A stretch of 9,324 bases of DNA from Planctomycetales bacterium (lineage in GTDB: Bacteria > Planctomycetota > Planctomycetia > Pirellulales > Thermoguttaceae): assembly GCA_007122045.1 (NCBI GenBank), contig SKJM01000498.1:1-9324 (forward strand), read 5' to 3'. Shown piece by piece: positions 1 through 7,600 of the stretch. The position numbers and the translations under genes were made by a program. The notes under the pieces were generated by a model, which saw only the letters and a program-made list of their open reading frames with translations, was not told the origin of the DNA and made no database searches. How positions within the stretch are numbered: the first letter of the stretch is position 1; every line of letters starts with the position of its first letter.

Positions 1-1559
1 ACGCCGAACACCTGCTGGCTGAGGTCCATGAGGCTCTGCACCGTGCCCTTGCCGTGGGTCGCATGGTCGCCGACGACCAGCCCGCGGCCGTAATCCTGAA
101 TGGCCCCGGCGAGGATTTCGCTCGCACTGGCGGAGAACTTGCTCACCATCACCACCAGCGGACCTTTCCAGGCCATGTCGGGGTCGAGGTTGTGGTACGG
201 CCGCACCGCGCCCTCGCTGTCTTTGACCTGCACGACCGGTCCCTCGGGGAGGAAAAGCCCGGTCAGATTGATGGCCTCGGTGAGCGAGCCGCCCCCGTTG
301 CGCCGCAGGTCGAGCACGACCGCGTCCACCCCGTCCTCCTGGAAGCCGTCGAGGATGTTGCGCACGTCGCGGGTGGTGCTCTTGAAGTTGGGCAGGCCGA
401 GCCGGGCGCCCGCCATGTCCATGTAGAAGCTCGGCAACTCGATGACGCCGACTCGGTACGGCCGCCCATCGTCGGATTGGCGGCCCGCCTCGAACACCTT
501 CCCCCGGGCCTCGTTGTCGGTCAGTTCGATCCGGTCGCGCTCAATGCGAATGATCTTGCGCGCGGGGCTGTCGGCGGGGATGACCTCGAGCCGGACCACG
601 GTGCCGCGCTTCCCGCGGATCAGCGACACCACGTCGGAGAGCTTCATCTCCACCACGTCGACGATCTCGCCGTCCTCGTCCTGGCCCACGCCCACGACGC
701 GGTCCTCGACCTGCAATTCGCCCTGCCGGTCGGCCGCGCCGCCGGGAATGATCTTCCGGACCACCGTGTAGCCGTCGACCGACTGGAGCGAAGCCCCAAT
801 GCCCTCGAGGTTCAGCCGCATCATGATCTCGAAGTTCTCCAGCGTGCTGGGCGACATGTAGCTGGTGTGCGGATCGAACGCCGTGGTGAGCGCGCTGAGG
901 TACATTTCGAGCAGCTCGTCGCTGTCGGTCTGGTGCATGCGGCTGGCGAAACTATGGTATCGCCGGCGCAGCCGGTCGAGGGCCTCCTCACCGTCCTCGT
1001 CGTCGGCCAACAGCACCAGCAGGTCGTACTTGATGCGTTTGCGCCATCGTTCCCGGGCTTCCTCCGCATTTCGCGCATAGTCGAGTTGGTCGCGGTCGAT
1101 GATCATCTTCTCGTCCGCCGTGAAGTCGTGCTCCATGGCGAGCAGTTCGTCCACGACGGCCACCCGCTCGTCTACCCGCTCCAGGAAGGTCTTGAACACC
1201 AGGTAGGCGAAGCTGATGTCGCCGCGGCGCGCCATGTCGTCGAGCCGGTCCTTGTAGTGGGCGAAGGCGTCGATGTCCGACTGGTAGAAGTACAGCTTCA
1301 TCGGGTCGAGCGCCTTGAGGAAGTTGTTGAAGGTGCGGCGCGCGATCTCGTCGTCCAAGTCGTGCGTGGAAAGGTGCTCGCGGCCGACGAGCGAGACCAC
1401 CGCCAAGGTGATCTGGCGATCGCGGGCACTGGGCGTGGTCAATTCCGAGCGCCTTGGAGCCGCCGGGGAGGAGAGCGCCAGAGGCACCAGGGCCGAAATG
1501 AGTACCAGGCCGGCCAGCGTGCCCACCCAGAAACGGCGAGGAAGTCCTTTCATCTGCAT
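1..1559 (-). CDS. prc: Tail-specific (C-terminal processing) protease, S41 family, partial at its C-terminus
   Basis: Periplasmic or membrane-anchored endoprotease of the Prc/Tsp type, which degrades or trims proteins from their C-termini. The visible 519 residues hold, in order: a hydrophobic signal or anchor segment (about 10-30); the helical N-terminal TSP domain (about 45-230, including FNNFLKALDPMKLYF); a PDZ domain (about 245-330, with GIGASLQ and VRKIIPGGAA); and the S41 core from about 365. RRNGGGS lies near 418. The catalytic site is intact: Ser478 is the middle serine of FSASASE, with Lys504 in HGKGTVQ and Gln508, matching Ser430/Lys455/Gln459 of E. coli Prc plus one extra residue between Ser and Lys. 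The family is usually about 650-700 residues, so the C-terminal domain lies beyond the left edge. Start: ATG at 1559, with AAAGG (1569-1573) nine bases upstream; an in-frame ATG at 1553 is the alternative. It is divergent from the beta-propeller gene. Family assignment is secure; substrates are unknown. Confidence 0.95.
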   Translation of the reverse strand, partial: MQMKGLPRRFWVGTLAGLVLISALVPLALSSPAAPRRSELTTPSARDRQITLAVVSLVGREHLSTHDLDDEIARRTFNNFLKALDPMKLYFYQSDIDAFAHYKDRLDDMARRGDISFAYLVFKTFLERVDERVAVVDELLAMEHDFTADEKMIIDRDQLDYARNAEEARERWRKRIKYDLLVLLADDEDGEEALDRLRRRYHSFASRMHQTDSDELLEMYLSALTTAFDPHTSYMSPSTLENFEIMMRLNLEGIGASLQSVDGYTVVRKIIPGGAADRQGELQVEDRVVGVGQDEDGEIVDVVEMKLSDVVSLIRGKRGTVVRLEVIPADSPARKIIRIERDRIELTDNEARGKVFEAGRQSDDGRPYRVGVIELPSFYMDMAGARLGLPNFKSTTRDVRNILDGFQEDGVDAVVLDLRRNGGGSLTEAINLTGLFLPEGPVVQVKDSEGAVRPYHNLDPDMAWKGPLVVMVSKFSASASEILAGAIQDYGRGLVVGDHATHGKGTVQSLMDLSQQVFG

Positions 1560-1590
1560 CGTGAGATACCTTTGGGAAATGGTGAAGATA

Positions 1591-1615
1591 CCGCCAAAGG
1601 AGTGGCCTTCGGCGG
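1591..1615 (-). promoter_or_regulatory. Strong stem-loop in the prc 5' leader
   Basis: On the minus strand, CCGCCGAAGG, a 5-base loop (CCACT) and CCTTTGGCGG form a 10-pair stem. Nine pairs are Watson-Crick and one is G-U in the prc transcript. In plus-strand RNA the same position would be an A-C mismatch, so the structure fits the prc mRNA better. It ends 31 bases before the start codon and begins roughly a dozen bases after the predicted transcription start. No U-tract follows, so it is not a standard terminator. A role in mRNA stability or translation is inference. Confidence 0.5.
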
Positions 1616-1633
1616 AGCAAATACCTATATCGT

Positions 1634-1662
1634 ATCTTAACCGACCGGCGCGGCCGAAACAA
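1634..1662 (-). promoter_or_regulatory. Candidate sigma70-type promoter of prc
   Basis: Read on the minus strand, TTGTTT (1657-1662) is followed by a 17-base spacer and TAAGAT (1634-1639). Transcription would start near 1627, giving a leader of about 70 bases that contains the hairpin at 1591-1615. The -35 match is weak (3 of 6 bases). The spacing and the AT-rich patch in a GC-rich region support the call. A neighbouring alternative -10 (TACGAT or GATATA) cannot be excluded. Confidence 0.4.
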
Positions 1663-1673
1663 GTCCGACCCTT

Positions 1674-1695
1674 GTGGCACCCTTGCTTTGGGTGG
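1674..1695. repeat. Short spaced repeat, copy A
   Basis: GTGGCACCC, three variable bases (TTG), then CTTTGGG, followed by TGG. The same 9+3+7 layout recurs at 1821-1839. This copy contains a small inverted repeat, CACCC with a 7-base loop to GGGTG. It lies in the intergenic region between the two divergent genes, upstream of both predicted promoters. Nothing else is visible immediately around it. It resembles a dispersed intergenic repeat, but only two copies can be seen. Confidence 0.4.
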
Positions 1696-1820
1696 AACGG
1701 TAACACCCCTGGCTTGCGCGGGCGGATCGTTATGCTCATCGCTACTGCATCCGCTGTGTGGGGGATCGGAGGAGGCAGCGGGCCGGTAGCGAGGATCGCG
1801 AGCCATACCCGATCGGGCCC

Positions 1821-1840
1821 GTGGCACCCACCCTTTGGGG
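1821..1840. repeat. Short spaced repeat, copy B
   Basis: GTGGCACCC, ACC, CTTTGGGG: identical to copy A in both conserved blocks, with the 3-base middle changed, 147 bases downstream in the same orientation. It also has a small inverted repeat (CCCA to TGGG). A perfect 10-base palindrome, CCCGATCGGG, lies just before it at 1808-1817. Apart from these elements, the stretch 1641-1880 shows no gene, RNA or clear regulatory site. Confidence 0.4.
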
Positions 1841-1885
1841 CATGTGCTGCACCACGCGGGGCTTCCGTCTTTCGCCAAGGCGGCG

Positions 1886-1891
1886 TACAAT
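1886..1891 (+). promoter_or_regulatory. Candidate -10 element for the beta-propeller gene
   Basis: TACAAT matches the -10 consensus at 5 of 6 positions. It sits about 49 bases upstream of the ATG at 1940, so transcription would begin near 1898. No convincing -35 is present at 16-18 bases upstream. The site lies downstream of an in-frame ATG at 1835, which argues against that longer start. Confidence 0.4.
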
Positions 1892-1939
1892 CGGGCGATT
1901 GAAAAAAACCAGCCCGTGCCGACTCCGGAGACCGACATC

Positions 1940-3220
1940 ATGCAATCCTGGCGACTCCTCGTTCCCATCCTGCTCGCCACCACGCTCGCGTGCGCGCCAA
2001 CGGAAGCCCAACTCAGCGGCGGCGAGTGGACGCGGTTCCGCGGGGAACACAGCGCCGGCGCCGGCGAGGCCCCGGCGATCCCCACGCAGTGGACCCACGA
2101 CGATTATACGTGGCGGGTCCCCCTGCCGGGCCTGGGCCATTCGTCGCCGGTGGTCTGGGGCACTCGGATTTACGTGACCTCCGCGGTGCAGGAAGACGCC
2201 ACCCGCCACGTCCTCTGCCTCGACACGGCCGACGGCCGCACCGTGTGGCAGCGCTCCTTTCCCACGGCCACGTTCGACCTGGGCAACGCCACCGCCTACG
2301 ACGCCTCCAGCCCGGCCGTCGACGAAGACCGGGTCTACATCGTGTGGGCCAATCCGAACGAGTGCATCCTTCTTGCGCTCGACCGCCACAACGGCGAAAC
2401 CCTCTGGCGACGCGACCTGGGCCCCATCGATTCGGAGCATGGTTTCGGCACCTCTCCCATCGTGTTCGAGGACTTGGTCATCCAACTGGGCGACAACAAA
2501 GCCGAATCCTGGATCGCGGCGCTGGACCGCGCGACGGGCGAAGTCCGCTGGCGGGCCGGGCGCGACGCCGTCAAGACCGCTTTCTGCACGCCGCTGGTGT
2601 ACCAGCCGGAGGGCGGCCGCCCACAGCTTATTACGACCGGATGGGGCCCCGGGTTCACCGCCTACGACCCCCATTCCGGCCGGCGCCTGTGGCAATTGCC
2701 CGTCTTCGACTTCCGCTGCGTCGCATCGCCGCTTGCCGCCGGCGGGCTGATCTTCGGCAGTTCCGGCACCGGCGGCGGTGGGCGGCAGATGTTCGCCGTC
2801 CGGCCCGGCGTGCCCGAAAAAGGCATCGACGCAGAAGTGGTTTACGAACTGACCGGCTCGCTCCCCTACGTCCCCACGCCGGTCGCCCACGGCGACCTGC
2901 TCTTTTTGTGGAACGATGCGGGCGTCGTGCAGTGCGTCGACATTCCCACCGGCAACGTGCACTGGCGCGAGCGAGTCGGAGGGCGGTACTTCGGCTCGCC
3001 GGTACGCGTCGAGGATCGCCTGTACGGCATTTCGCGCGAGGGGAAAGTCGTGGTGCTGGCCGCGACTCGGGAGTATCGCCTGTTGGCCGAGATCGACCTG
3101 GAAGAACCCTCACACAGCACGCCGGTGGTGGCCGGCGGGGTGATGTACCTGCGCACCTTCAGCCACCTGATGGCGCTGGGCGGGCCGCCGCAACGCCGTC
3201 ACCCCCACGAGCCATTCTGA
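1940..3220 (+). CDS. Exported PQQ-like beta-propeller repeat protein
   Basis: 426-residue protein built almost entirely of PQQ/WD-like blades. Repeating units are of the form SSPVV..RIYV, a short loop, LLALD..GE.LW. Clear units start near residues 68 (HSSPVVWGTRIYV), 116 (ASSPAVDEDRVYI), 171 (FGTSPIVFEDLVI), 215, 255, 310 (VPTPVAHGDLLFL), 350 and 393, so a seven- or eight-bladed propeller is likely. The N-terminus is a signal peptide (hydrophobic 5-17). LAC at 16-18 could be a loose lipobox, or cleavage could follow TEA. Start at ATG 1940 is chosen because GGAG (1927-1930) lies nine bases upstream; an in-frame ATG at 1835 would add 35 residues with no export signal. Such proteins are numerous in planctomycetes. 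BamB-like scaffolding and quinoprotein enzymes share the fold, but I see no catalytic domain, so a binding or scaffold role is more likely. Precise function is unknown. Confidence 0.9.
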   Translation: MQSWRLLVPILLATTLACAPTEAQLSGGEWTRFRGEHSAGAGEAPAIPTQWTHDDYTWRVPLPGLGHSSPVVWGTRIYVTSAVQEDATRHVLCLDTADGRTVWQRSFPTATFDLGNATAYDASSPAVDEDRVYIVWANPNECILLALDRHNGETLWRRDLGPIDSEHGFGTSPIVFEDLVIQLGDNKAESWIAALDRATGEVRWRAGRDAVKTAFCTPLVYQPEGGRPQLITTGWGPGFTAYDPHSGRRLWQLPVFDFRCVASPLAAGGLIFGSSGTGGGGRQMFAVRPGVPEKGIDAEVVYELTGSLPYVPTPVAHGDLLFLWNDAGVVQCVDIPTGNVHWRERVGGRYFGSPVRVEDRLYGISREGKVVVLAATREYRLLAEIDLEEPSHSTPVVAGGVMYLRTFSHLMALGGPPQRRHPHEPF

Positions 3221-3240
3221 ACGTGTGAAAAGGCGTTGTC

Positions 3241-3280
3241 GCGACAGGCATGCTGCCTTGCAGGTCTTCGTCCTGTCCGC
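3241..3280 (+). other. Stem-loop in the 3' region of the beta-propeller gene
   Basis: GCGACAGG (3241-3248) pairs with CCTGTCCGC (3272-3280) with one bulged base. Inside it, CTGC (3253-3256) pairs with GCAG (3260-3263) around a three-base loop. It starts 20 bases after the stop codon. A perfect palindrome, TGTCGCGACA, overlaps its left arm at 3237-3246. No T-run follows, so it is not a classical terminator by itself; it could protect the mRNA 3' end. Confidence 0.3.
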
Positions 3281-3305
3281 CCAATTCGCTGTGCCTTGAA
3301 TTACC

Positions 3306-3350
3306 GGGGAGGTGGCCTGCTTCGCGCAAGCCTACCCCACTGTTTTGTTC
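3306..3350 (+). terminator. Candidate intrinsic terminator between convergent genes
   Basis: GGGGAGG (3306-3312) pairs with CCTACCCC (3331-3338) with a single bulge. An inner CTT/AAG pair surrounds CGCGC. The stem is followed by TGTTTTGTTC (3341-3350), a T-rich tract on the plus strand. It lies 86-130 bases after the beta-propeller stop and just before the convergent cyclase gene ends at 3360. The stem has internal unpaired bases, so the call is moderate to weak. Confidence 0.35.
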
Positions 3351-3359
3351 AGCGCGTCG

Positions 3360-4442
3360 CTATGCCGACCGAGCCACCTCGATCATCCGCTTGCGAAGGT
3401 CGGCGGATAGGGCGTCGAAGCTGTCGTCGCTCGGCGCGGTATCGGCCGGCCTGCCGATTCGAGCGGCCGGCGGCGGGCTGGAGGCGGGAGGCGCGGGGGG
3501 GCAGTCGGAAGGCGCCACGTCGAGCTGAATGCGCCGGCAGCGCGTCCCGTCGTGAAAGAACGTACAGTTCCGCCCCGACCGCTTGGCCGCGTACAACGCC
3601 TCGTCCGACCGCTTGAAGGCGGCCGAGGCGTCGTCGTGCGGGCTCACCTGCGTTACGCCCAGGCTCACGGTCAGCCGCAGCGCCGCCTGCTCACAGGAAA
3701 ACGGCGCGGCTGCCACGCCCCGCCGGAGCCGCTCGGCAATCTGCCGGGCTTCGGCGGCGTCGACCGCCGGCACGAACACGGCGAACTCCTCGCCGCCGTA
3801 CCGGGCCACCATCCCCGCCCCGCCCAGCAGCCCGTGCAGCCTTTGAGAAATGCCGCGAAGCGCTTCATCGCCCGCCGGATGCCCGTGCTCGTCGTTCAGC
3901 TCTTTGAAGTGGTCGACGTCGATCATCATCAGGGCGAAGGGCCGGTTGCCCTGCTCGACCTGGAGGCTCAGCGTGTCGTCGAACGCGCGGCGATTCATCA
4001 GGCCGGTCAGCGGGTCGGTGCGCGATTCGGTGAAGTGCTCCTCGATCTGCTTGTTCTGCTCTTGGAGACGCTGCTCGGCGGAAGCCAAGCGGTTTTGGAG
4101 CCGGTCGTTGGCGGCCACCATGCGCGCCATAGCCCGGAGGACCGAATCGGTCAGCGCACCGGGGTCGCCCGCGCCGGCGGCGGCCAGCTCGCGGCCGACT
4201 TCGGAAATCCGGCTGCGGTGGTCGTCCACGTCGCCGGAAACCCCGGTCATGAGCTTCGAGAGCCTGCGGGCGAAGAACTGCAAGCGATGCGGGTCGATGT
4301 GGACGGCGTCGTCCGCTTCCCGCCGGTCCGGTTTGGCGCCGAGGCGGCGCCTCGGCAGGCATCGGCCCAGCGCCACGCCCGCCGCCAGTTGCACGGCGCC
4401 CAGCAACAGCAGGACGGCAAGGAGCAGCCAGCATATTTCCAT
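3360..4442 (-). CDS. Membrane-anchored diguanylate cyclase (GGDEF domain)
   Basis: Makes cyclic di-GMP from two GTP, controlling motility, attachment or similar traits. The 360-residue product has one N-terminal membrane segment (about 2-25), a helical linker (about 45-105), a coiled coil (about 110-138, with RLASAEQRLQEQNKQIEEH), a GGDEF domain (about 140-305) and a Pro/Ser-rich tail of about 50 residues. Active-site features are intact: DPLTGLMNRRAF (142-153), the metal Asp175 in MIDVDHFKELND, and GGEEF at 216-220. The inhibitory I-site (RxxD five residues before GGEEF) is absent; the position reads GGAG. No PAS, GAF, HAMP or receiver domain is visible. The start at ATG 4442 has GGAGG (4454-4458) eleven bases upstream and begins directly with the membrane helix; a longer in-frame start at 4604 would place 54 Arg-rich residues before it. 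It reads the same way as the large gene upstream, 169 bases away, and converges on the beta-propeller gene. Confidence 0.93.
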   Translation of the reverse strand: MEICWLLLAVLLLLGAVQLAAGVALGRCLPRRRLGAKPDRREADDAVHIDPHRLQFFARRLSKLMTGVSGDVDDHRSRISEVGRELAAAGAGDPGALTDSVLRAMARMVAANDRLQNRLASAEQRLQEQNKQIEEHFTESRTDPLTGLMNRRAFDDTLSLQVEQGNRPFALMMIDVDHFKELNDEHGHPAGDEALRGISQRLHGLLGGAGMVARYGGEEFAVFVPAVDAAEARQIAERLRRGVAAAPFSCEQAALRLTVSLGVTQVSPHDDASAAFKRSDEALYAAKRSGRNCTFFHDGTRCRRIQLDVAPSDCPPAPPASSPPPAARIGRPADTAPSDDSFDALSADLRKRMIEVARSA

Positions 4443-4485
4443 CGGGCAGTGCGCCTCCGGCGGGCACGTGACAAGGGTTTCTCCG

Positions 4486-4572
4486 CTTCTCCGTTCAGGC
4501 CGCGCCAACGTAGTAGGCACACGCCGCTGTGCCGTTCCCCGGAGACGCCGTCTGCACTTAGAAACGGAGAAG
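4486..4572 (-). promoter_or_regulatory. Long-range inverted repeat in the leader of the cyclase gene
   Basis: On the minus strand, CTTCTCCGTT (4563-4572) is perfectly complementary to AACGGAGAAG (4486-4495), 67 bases further on. Directly after the second arm comes another CGGAGAA (4479-4485), so either of two tandem CGGAGAA copies could pair with the first arm. The loop contains the perfect odd-centred palindrome AGACGCCGTCT (4543-4553). The structure lies between the stop of the large upstream gene and the Shine-Dalgarno of the cyclase. I see no convincing promoter in this gap. A regulatory role is inference. Confidence 0.3.
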
Positions 4573-4611
4573 ACCCGAAAAGCAGACAAGCCCCTCTTCC
4601 TCAAGCATAGC

Positions 4612-7600
4612 TTACCAAAACCGGTTGGGCATGAGGTTTCGCACCCGCTCCAGGAGGGTGGTGCGTTCGCGAGGTTCGGGTGGAGGCGGTTCGGGGGCGG
4701 GCTTGCGCGGCTGGGTGGGCCGGTCGGCCAGATCTTCCGAGTCGCCCGGCCCGGCCGGCAGGGGAACGTGCTCCTCGAGGAAGCGCGACCAATAGCCGTC
4801 CAGCAGGCCCAGACAATCGCCCAACCGGCCGTTCTGCAGCTTCACGTCCATCAGGGAGATGTGCTTCGACAGCTCGACCAGTTCGTTGCGGTTGAACGAC
4901 AGGTCGTACACCTCGATATCGTCGATGAACACGTCGCCGGCGCCCATCAGGTCGAAGCGGACCGACATCGGTCCGCCCGGCTCCAGGGGCAGGTCGGGCA
5001 CGTGGAAGACGTACTGCCCCCACTCGGTTCCGATGGGGACCGCCGCCTGCCCGCCGTCCGGCGCGGCCCCGACCGACGCAAAGCGGTAGGGCACGCGCCC
5101 GAAATCGCCTTCGATGGCCAGCCGCAGCGGGGGCTGGCGGTCGGCCTCCGCCACGCGCAGCCAGACCGACATCGTCAGCCGCCCGGTCGCCGGCGCGTCG
5201 AACGGCCGGCTCACCAGCACGGCAATCGGCCCCCGGCTGGTCATGCGGACGCACTGCTCGCCGCGTCGCGGGCTGGAGGGGTCGAGCCGGATGTCCACCC
5301 CCGGCCGATGGCGCGTCATGGCCCAGCCGGGGATCTCGTCGGGGGCGTTGGCCGGCTCCTCGAAGCGTGGGTTCTCGATCACCGGTTTCGGTCCCGCGTG
5401 CCGCAGCACGGCGGCCCGCCGGCCCAGCCCGCGAATGCGCTGTTCGAGCGCCGTCCGGACCGGGGCGGGAATGACCGTTTCCGGCGCCAGCAGCTTCGCT
5501 TCGGCCGTATTCAACCGGACGGCGATCAGATCGTAAGGTTCCAACTGCACTTCCCACACGAACACGCCGCGCCCGTCCTGGCGCAGGGGCGCCGCCTGCC
5601 GCCGGCCGGTCAGTTCTTCGAGCCGGCAGCCGGCCGGCGCCTCGATACGCACCCGCGACGCCACGGCAAACGGCGCGTTGTTCACCGCATAGGCGTACGT
5701 GGCCCCCTCGTGGTGTGCGTATCGGAACACGACTGGCTGCGAGGGCCAGGGGTACTCTTCCACCCGGTGGAACGGCACGGCCGGCAGGCGGCGATACGCC
5801 GCCACGAAATCCCGCAGCGCCGCCTCTTGCCCCAGCGGCAGCAGCCAGCCGCCGTCGCACAGGACGATCGGGTCCAGCTTGGCCATCGCGTTGGCGAACC
5901 GCTTTCGGTTCCGGGAATCGGAGGGCGGCACCTGCGCGAACAGCGACGTGTAGCTGGGCTGGAACGGGCTGCGGGCGTCGAACGAACCCACCCGCGAGCG
6001 GTGCGGCGGCTGGTAGAACAGCACCGCCGGCGTCGTTGGATGGTCGAACAGGCGGTCGAACTCGGGCATCAGCGCCGGTTGCCGGCCGATGGCCGCGGCG
6101 GTCGATCCGCCTCCGGCGGTGCGCCGCTCCGTGCGTAGCAGCACCGGCTCGCCCGCCTTCCGGTAGCGTTCGGCGTCGATGCCGAGGCCGAGGAAGACGT
6201 CGGAGAGCGAGGGGCGTCCGATCAGGGCCGGCCGGAGCCGTTCCGACGGCTCGTCGCCGGCGAGCATCTCGGCGCCGGCCAGGTACAGCCGGGCTTCCGG
6301 CCGCGCGGCGGTCACCACCGCCTGCACGCGGCGGTGGAAGACGTGCAGCTTCTCGGCCCGCCAACGCAGCCAGGCCGCCCGCTGCGGTTCGGCGGCGAGG
6401 AACCGGGCGCGCTCGGCAAAGCGGTCGGGCCCGGCGCCGGGGACGGTTACGCCCGTCTCGCTGCTGAAGCGCGCGATGGTGGCATCGTCGAGCCCCCACT
6501 CGGGCCCCGGCAACTGGGCGTAACCGTGCGAGGCGAGCTGCACGGCCAGTCCGGCGAACGACGGGTGGTGCGCATATCGGCCGACCACCTCGCGCACCAC
6601 CTCGAGCAGGGCCTCCTGCACGCGCGGATGGAGCACGTTGTAGTACGCGCCCAACCCGCGCTGCGGGCGATGCACGTTCTGCCACGGCACGCCCGCCGGA
6701 CCGATCCACTCGATCCCCTCGGCTTCCGGGCCTCCCCGCCGTAGCGTCTCCTCCAGGGCCGGCAGGTGCGCGCCGAACTCCAGGCCGGGAATCAGGCGCA
6801 GCTCGTGCCGGTTGAACATCCGAAACAGCATCTCCAGCACGTCCTTCCGCACGGGGTCCTGCGCCGTGGTGAACAGCACGCCGGTGTCGTAACGCGGCGT
6901 GGGCTCCAGGATGCGGCTGGGGTAAATCGTGCTGCCGTCGGCCAACACGTTCACCATCAGCCCGTTGTAGCCGGCGTACTCCAGGTACTCGACCAGCCGC
7001 GCGGACCCCTCGTGGAAGGTTTGCCAGTCGTCCAGGCCGCGCTCGATGGCCGGGTCGAACGACTCGGGGGCGGAGAAGTTCTCCGGCAGCATGGGCCGAT
7101 CCATGTACGCGGCCAGCAGGCGATCGCCGGGCGCGTCCGCCACGTCGGCACGCGGCAGCCGGGCGCCGCCGGCCAGCACGCGAATCTTGCCGTACACCGC
7201 CGGCTCGTCGGCGCGCAGGTTGGTCATCAGCACCATCGGCGCGGTGGTGCGCGGCCAGAACACCAGCCGGTGCCGCCGCCATTGGGGCGGCTCTTCGACG
7301 CCAAGCGGCGCCGGCGCCACTTCCACACCCGAGTCCAACCCGATCGGCATCAGCGACCCCGCCGCGTTCGGCTCCAACACGCTGATGCCCAGGGTCTGCG
7401 GTACGTCGCTGGGGTAGTCGACTTCAAGGATGTGCGGGCGGCCGGGGGCGGCGATGGGCAGCGTATAGGCCTCCCAACTCCGGTCGGGCGATTGGCTGCT
7501 CGGGTTCAGGCGGACCAGTTCGCCCAGCGGGTGCCGCCACCGCTGCATGTTGTCGTTGCCCAACGGCGTCTTCCACAGCCGTTGCACCTTCGGAAGCTGA

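Noticed and set aside
54..1640. 528-residue plus-strand open frame opposite the protease gene
   Set aside because: It is antisense to a protease with intact domain structure, catalytic motifs and start signals. Its translation is rich in His, Val, Glu and Arg with no recognisable domain, as expected for the mirror frame of a GC-rich gene.
1835..1939. Longer N-terminus for the beta-propeller protein from ATG 1835
   Set aside because: The added 35 residues lack an export signal, the predicted -10 lies inside this stretch, and the signal peptide and Shine-Dalgarno fit the ATG at 1940.
988..2085. 365-residue minus-strand open frame across the prc start region
   Set aside because: It runs in a different frame through the start of the well-supported protease and the divergent intergenic region. 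No domain is recognisable.
1742..2962. 406-residue minus-strand open frame opposite the beta-propeller gene
   Set aside because: Mirror translation of a repeat protein; the plus-strand frame shows clear propeller blades and a signal peptide.
3850..6138. 762-residue plus-strand open frame spanning two minus-strand genes
   Set aside because: It crosses the gap between the cyclase and the large gene with no change in character, and its product is a low-complexity Arg/Gln/Pro/His-rich mirror translation.
4601..7282. 893-residue minus-strand open frame inside the large secreted protein gene
   Set aside because: It is a shifted frame of the 4612-8562 gene, with an Ala/Arg/Gly/Pro-dominated translation and no domain. 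The other frame has a signal peptide and recognisable folds.
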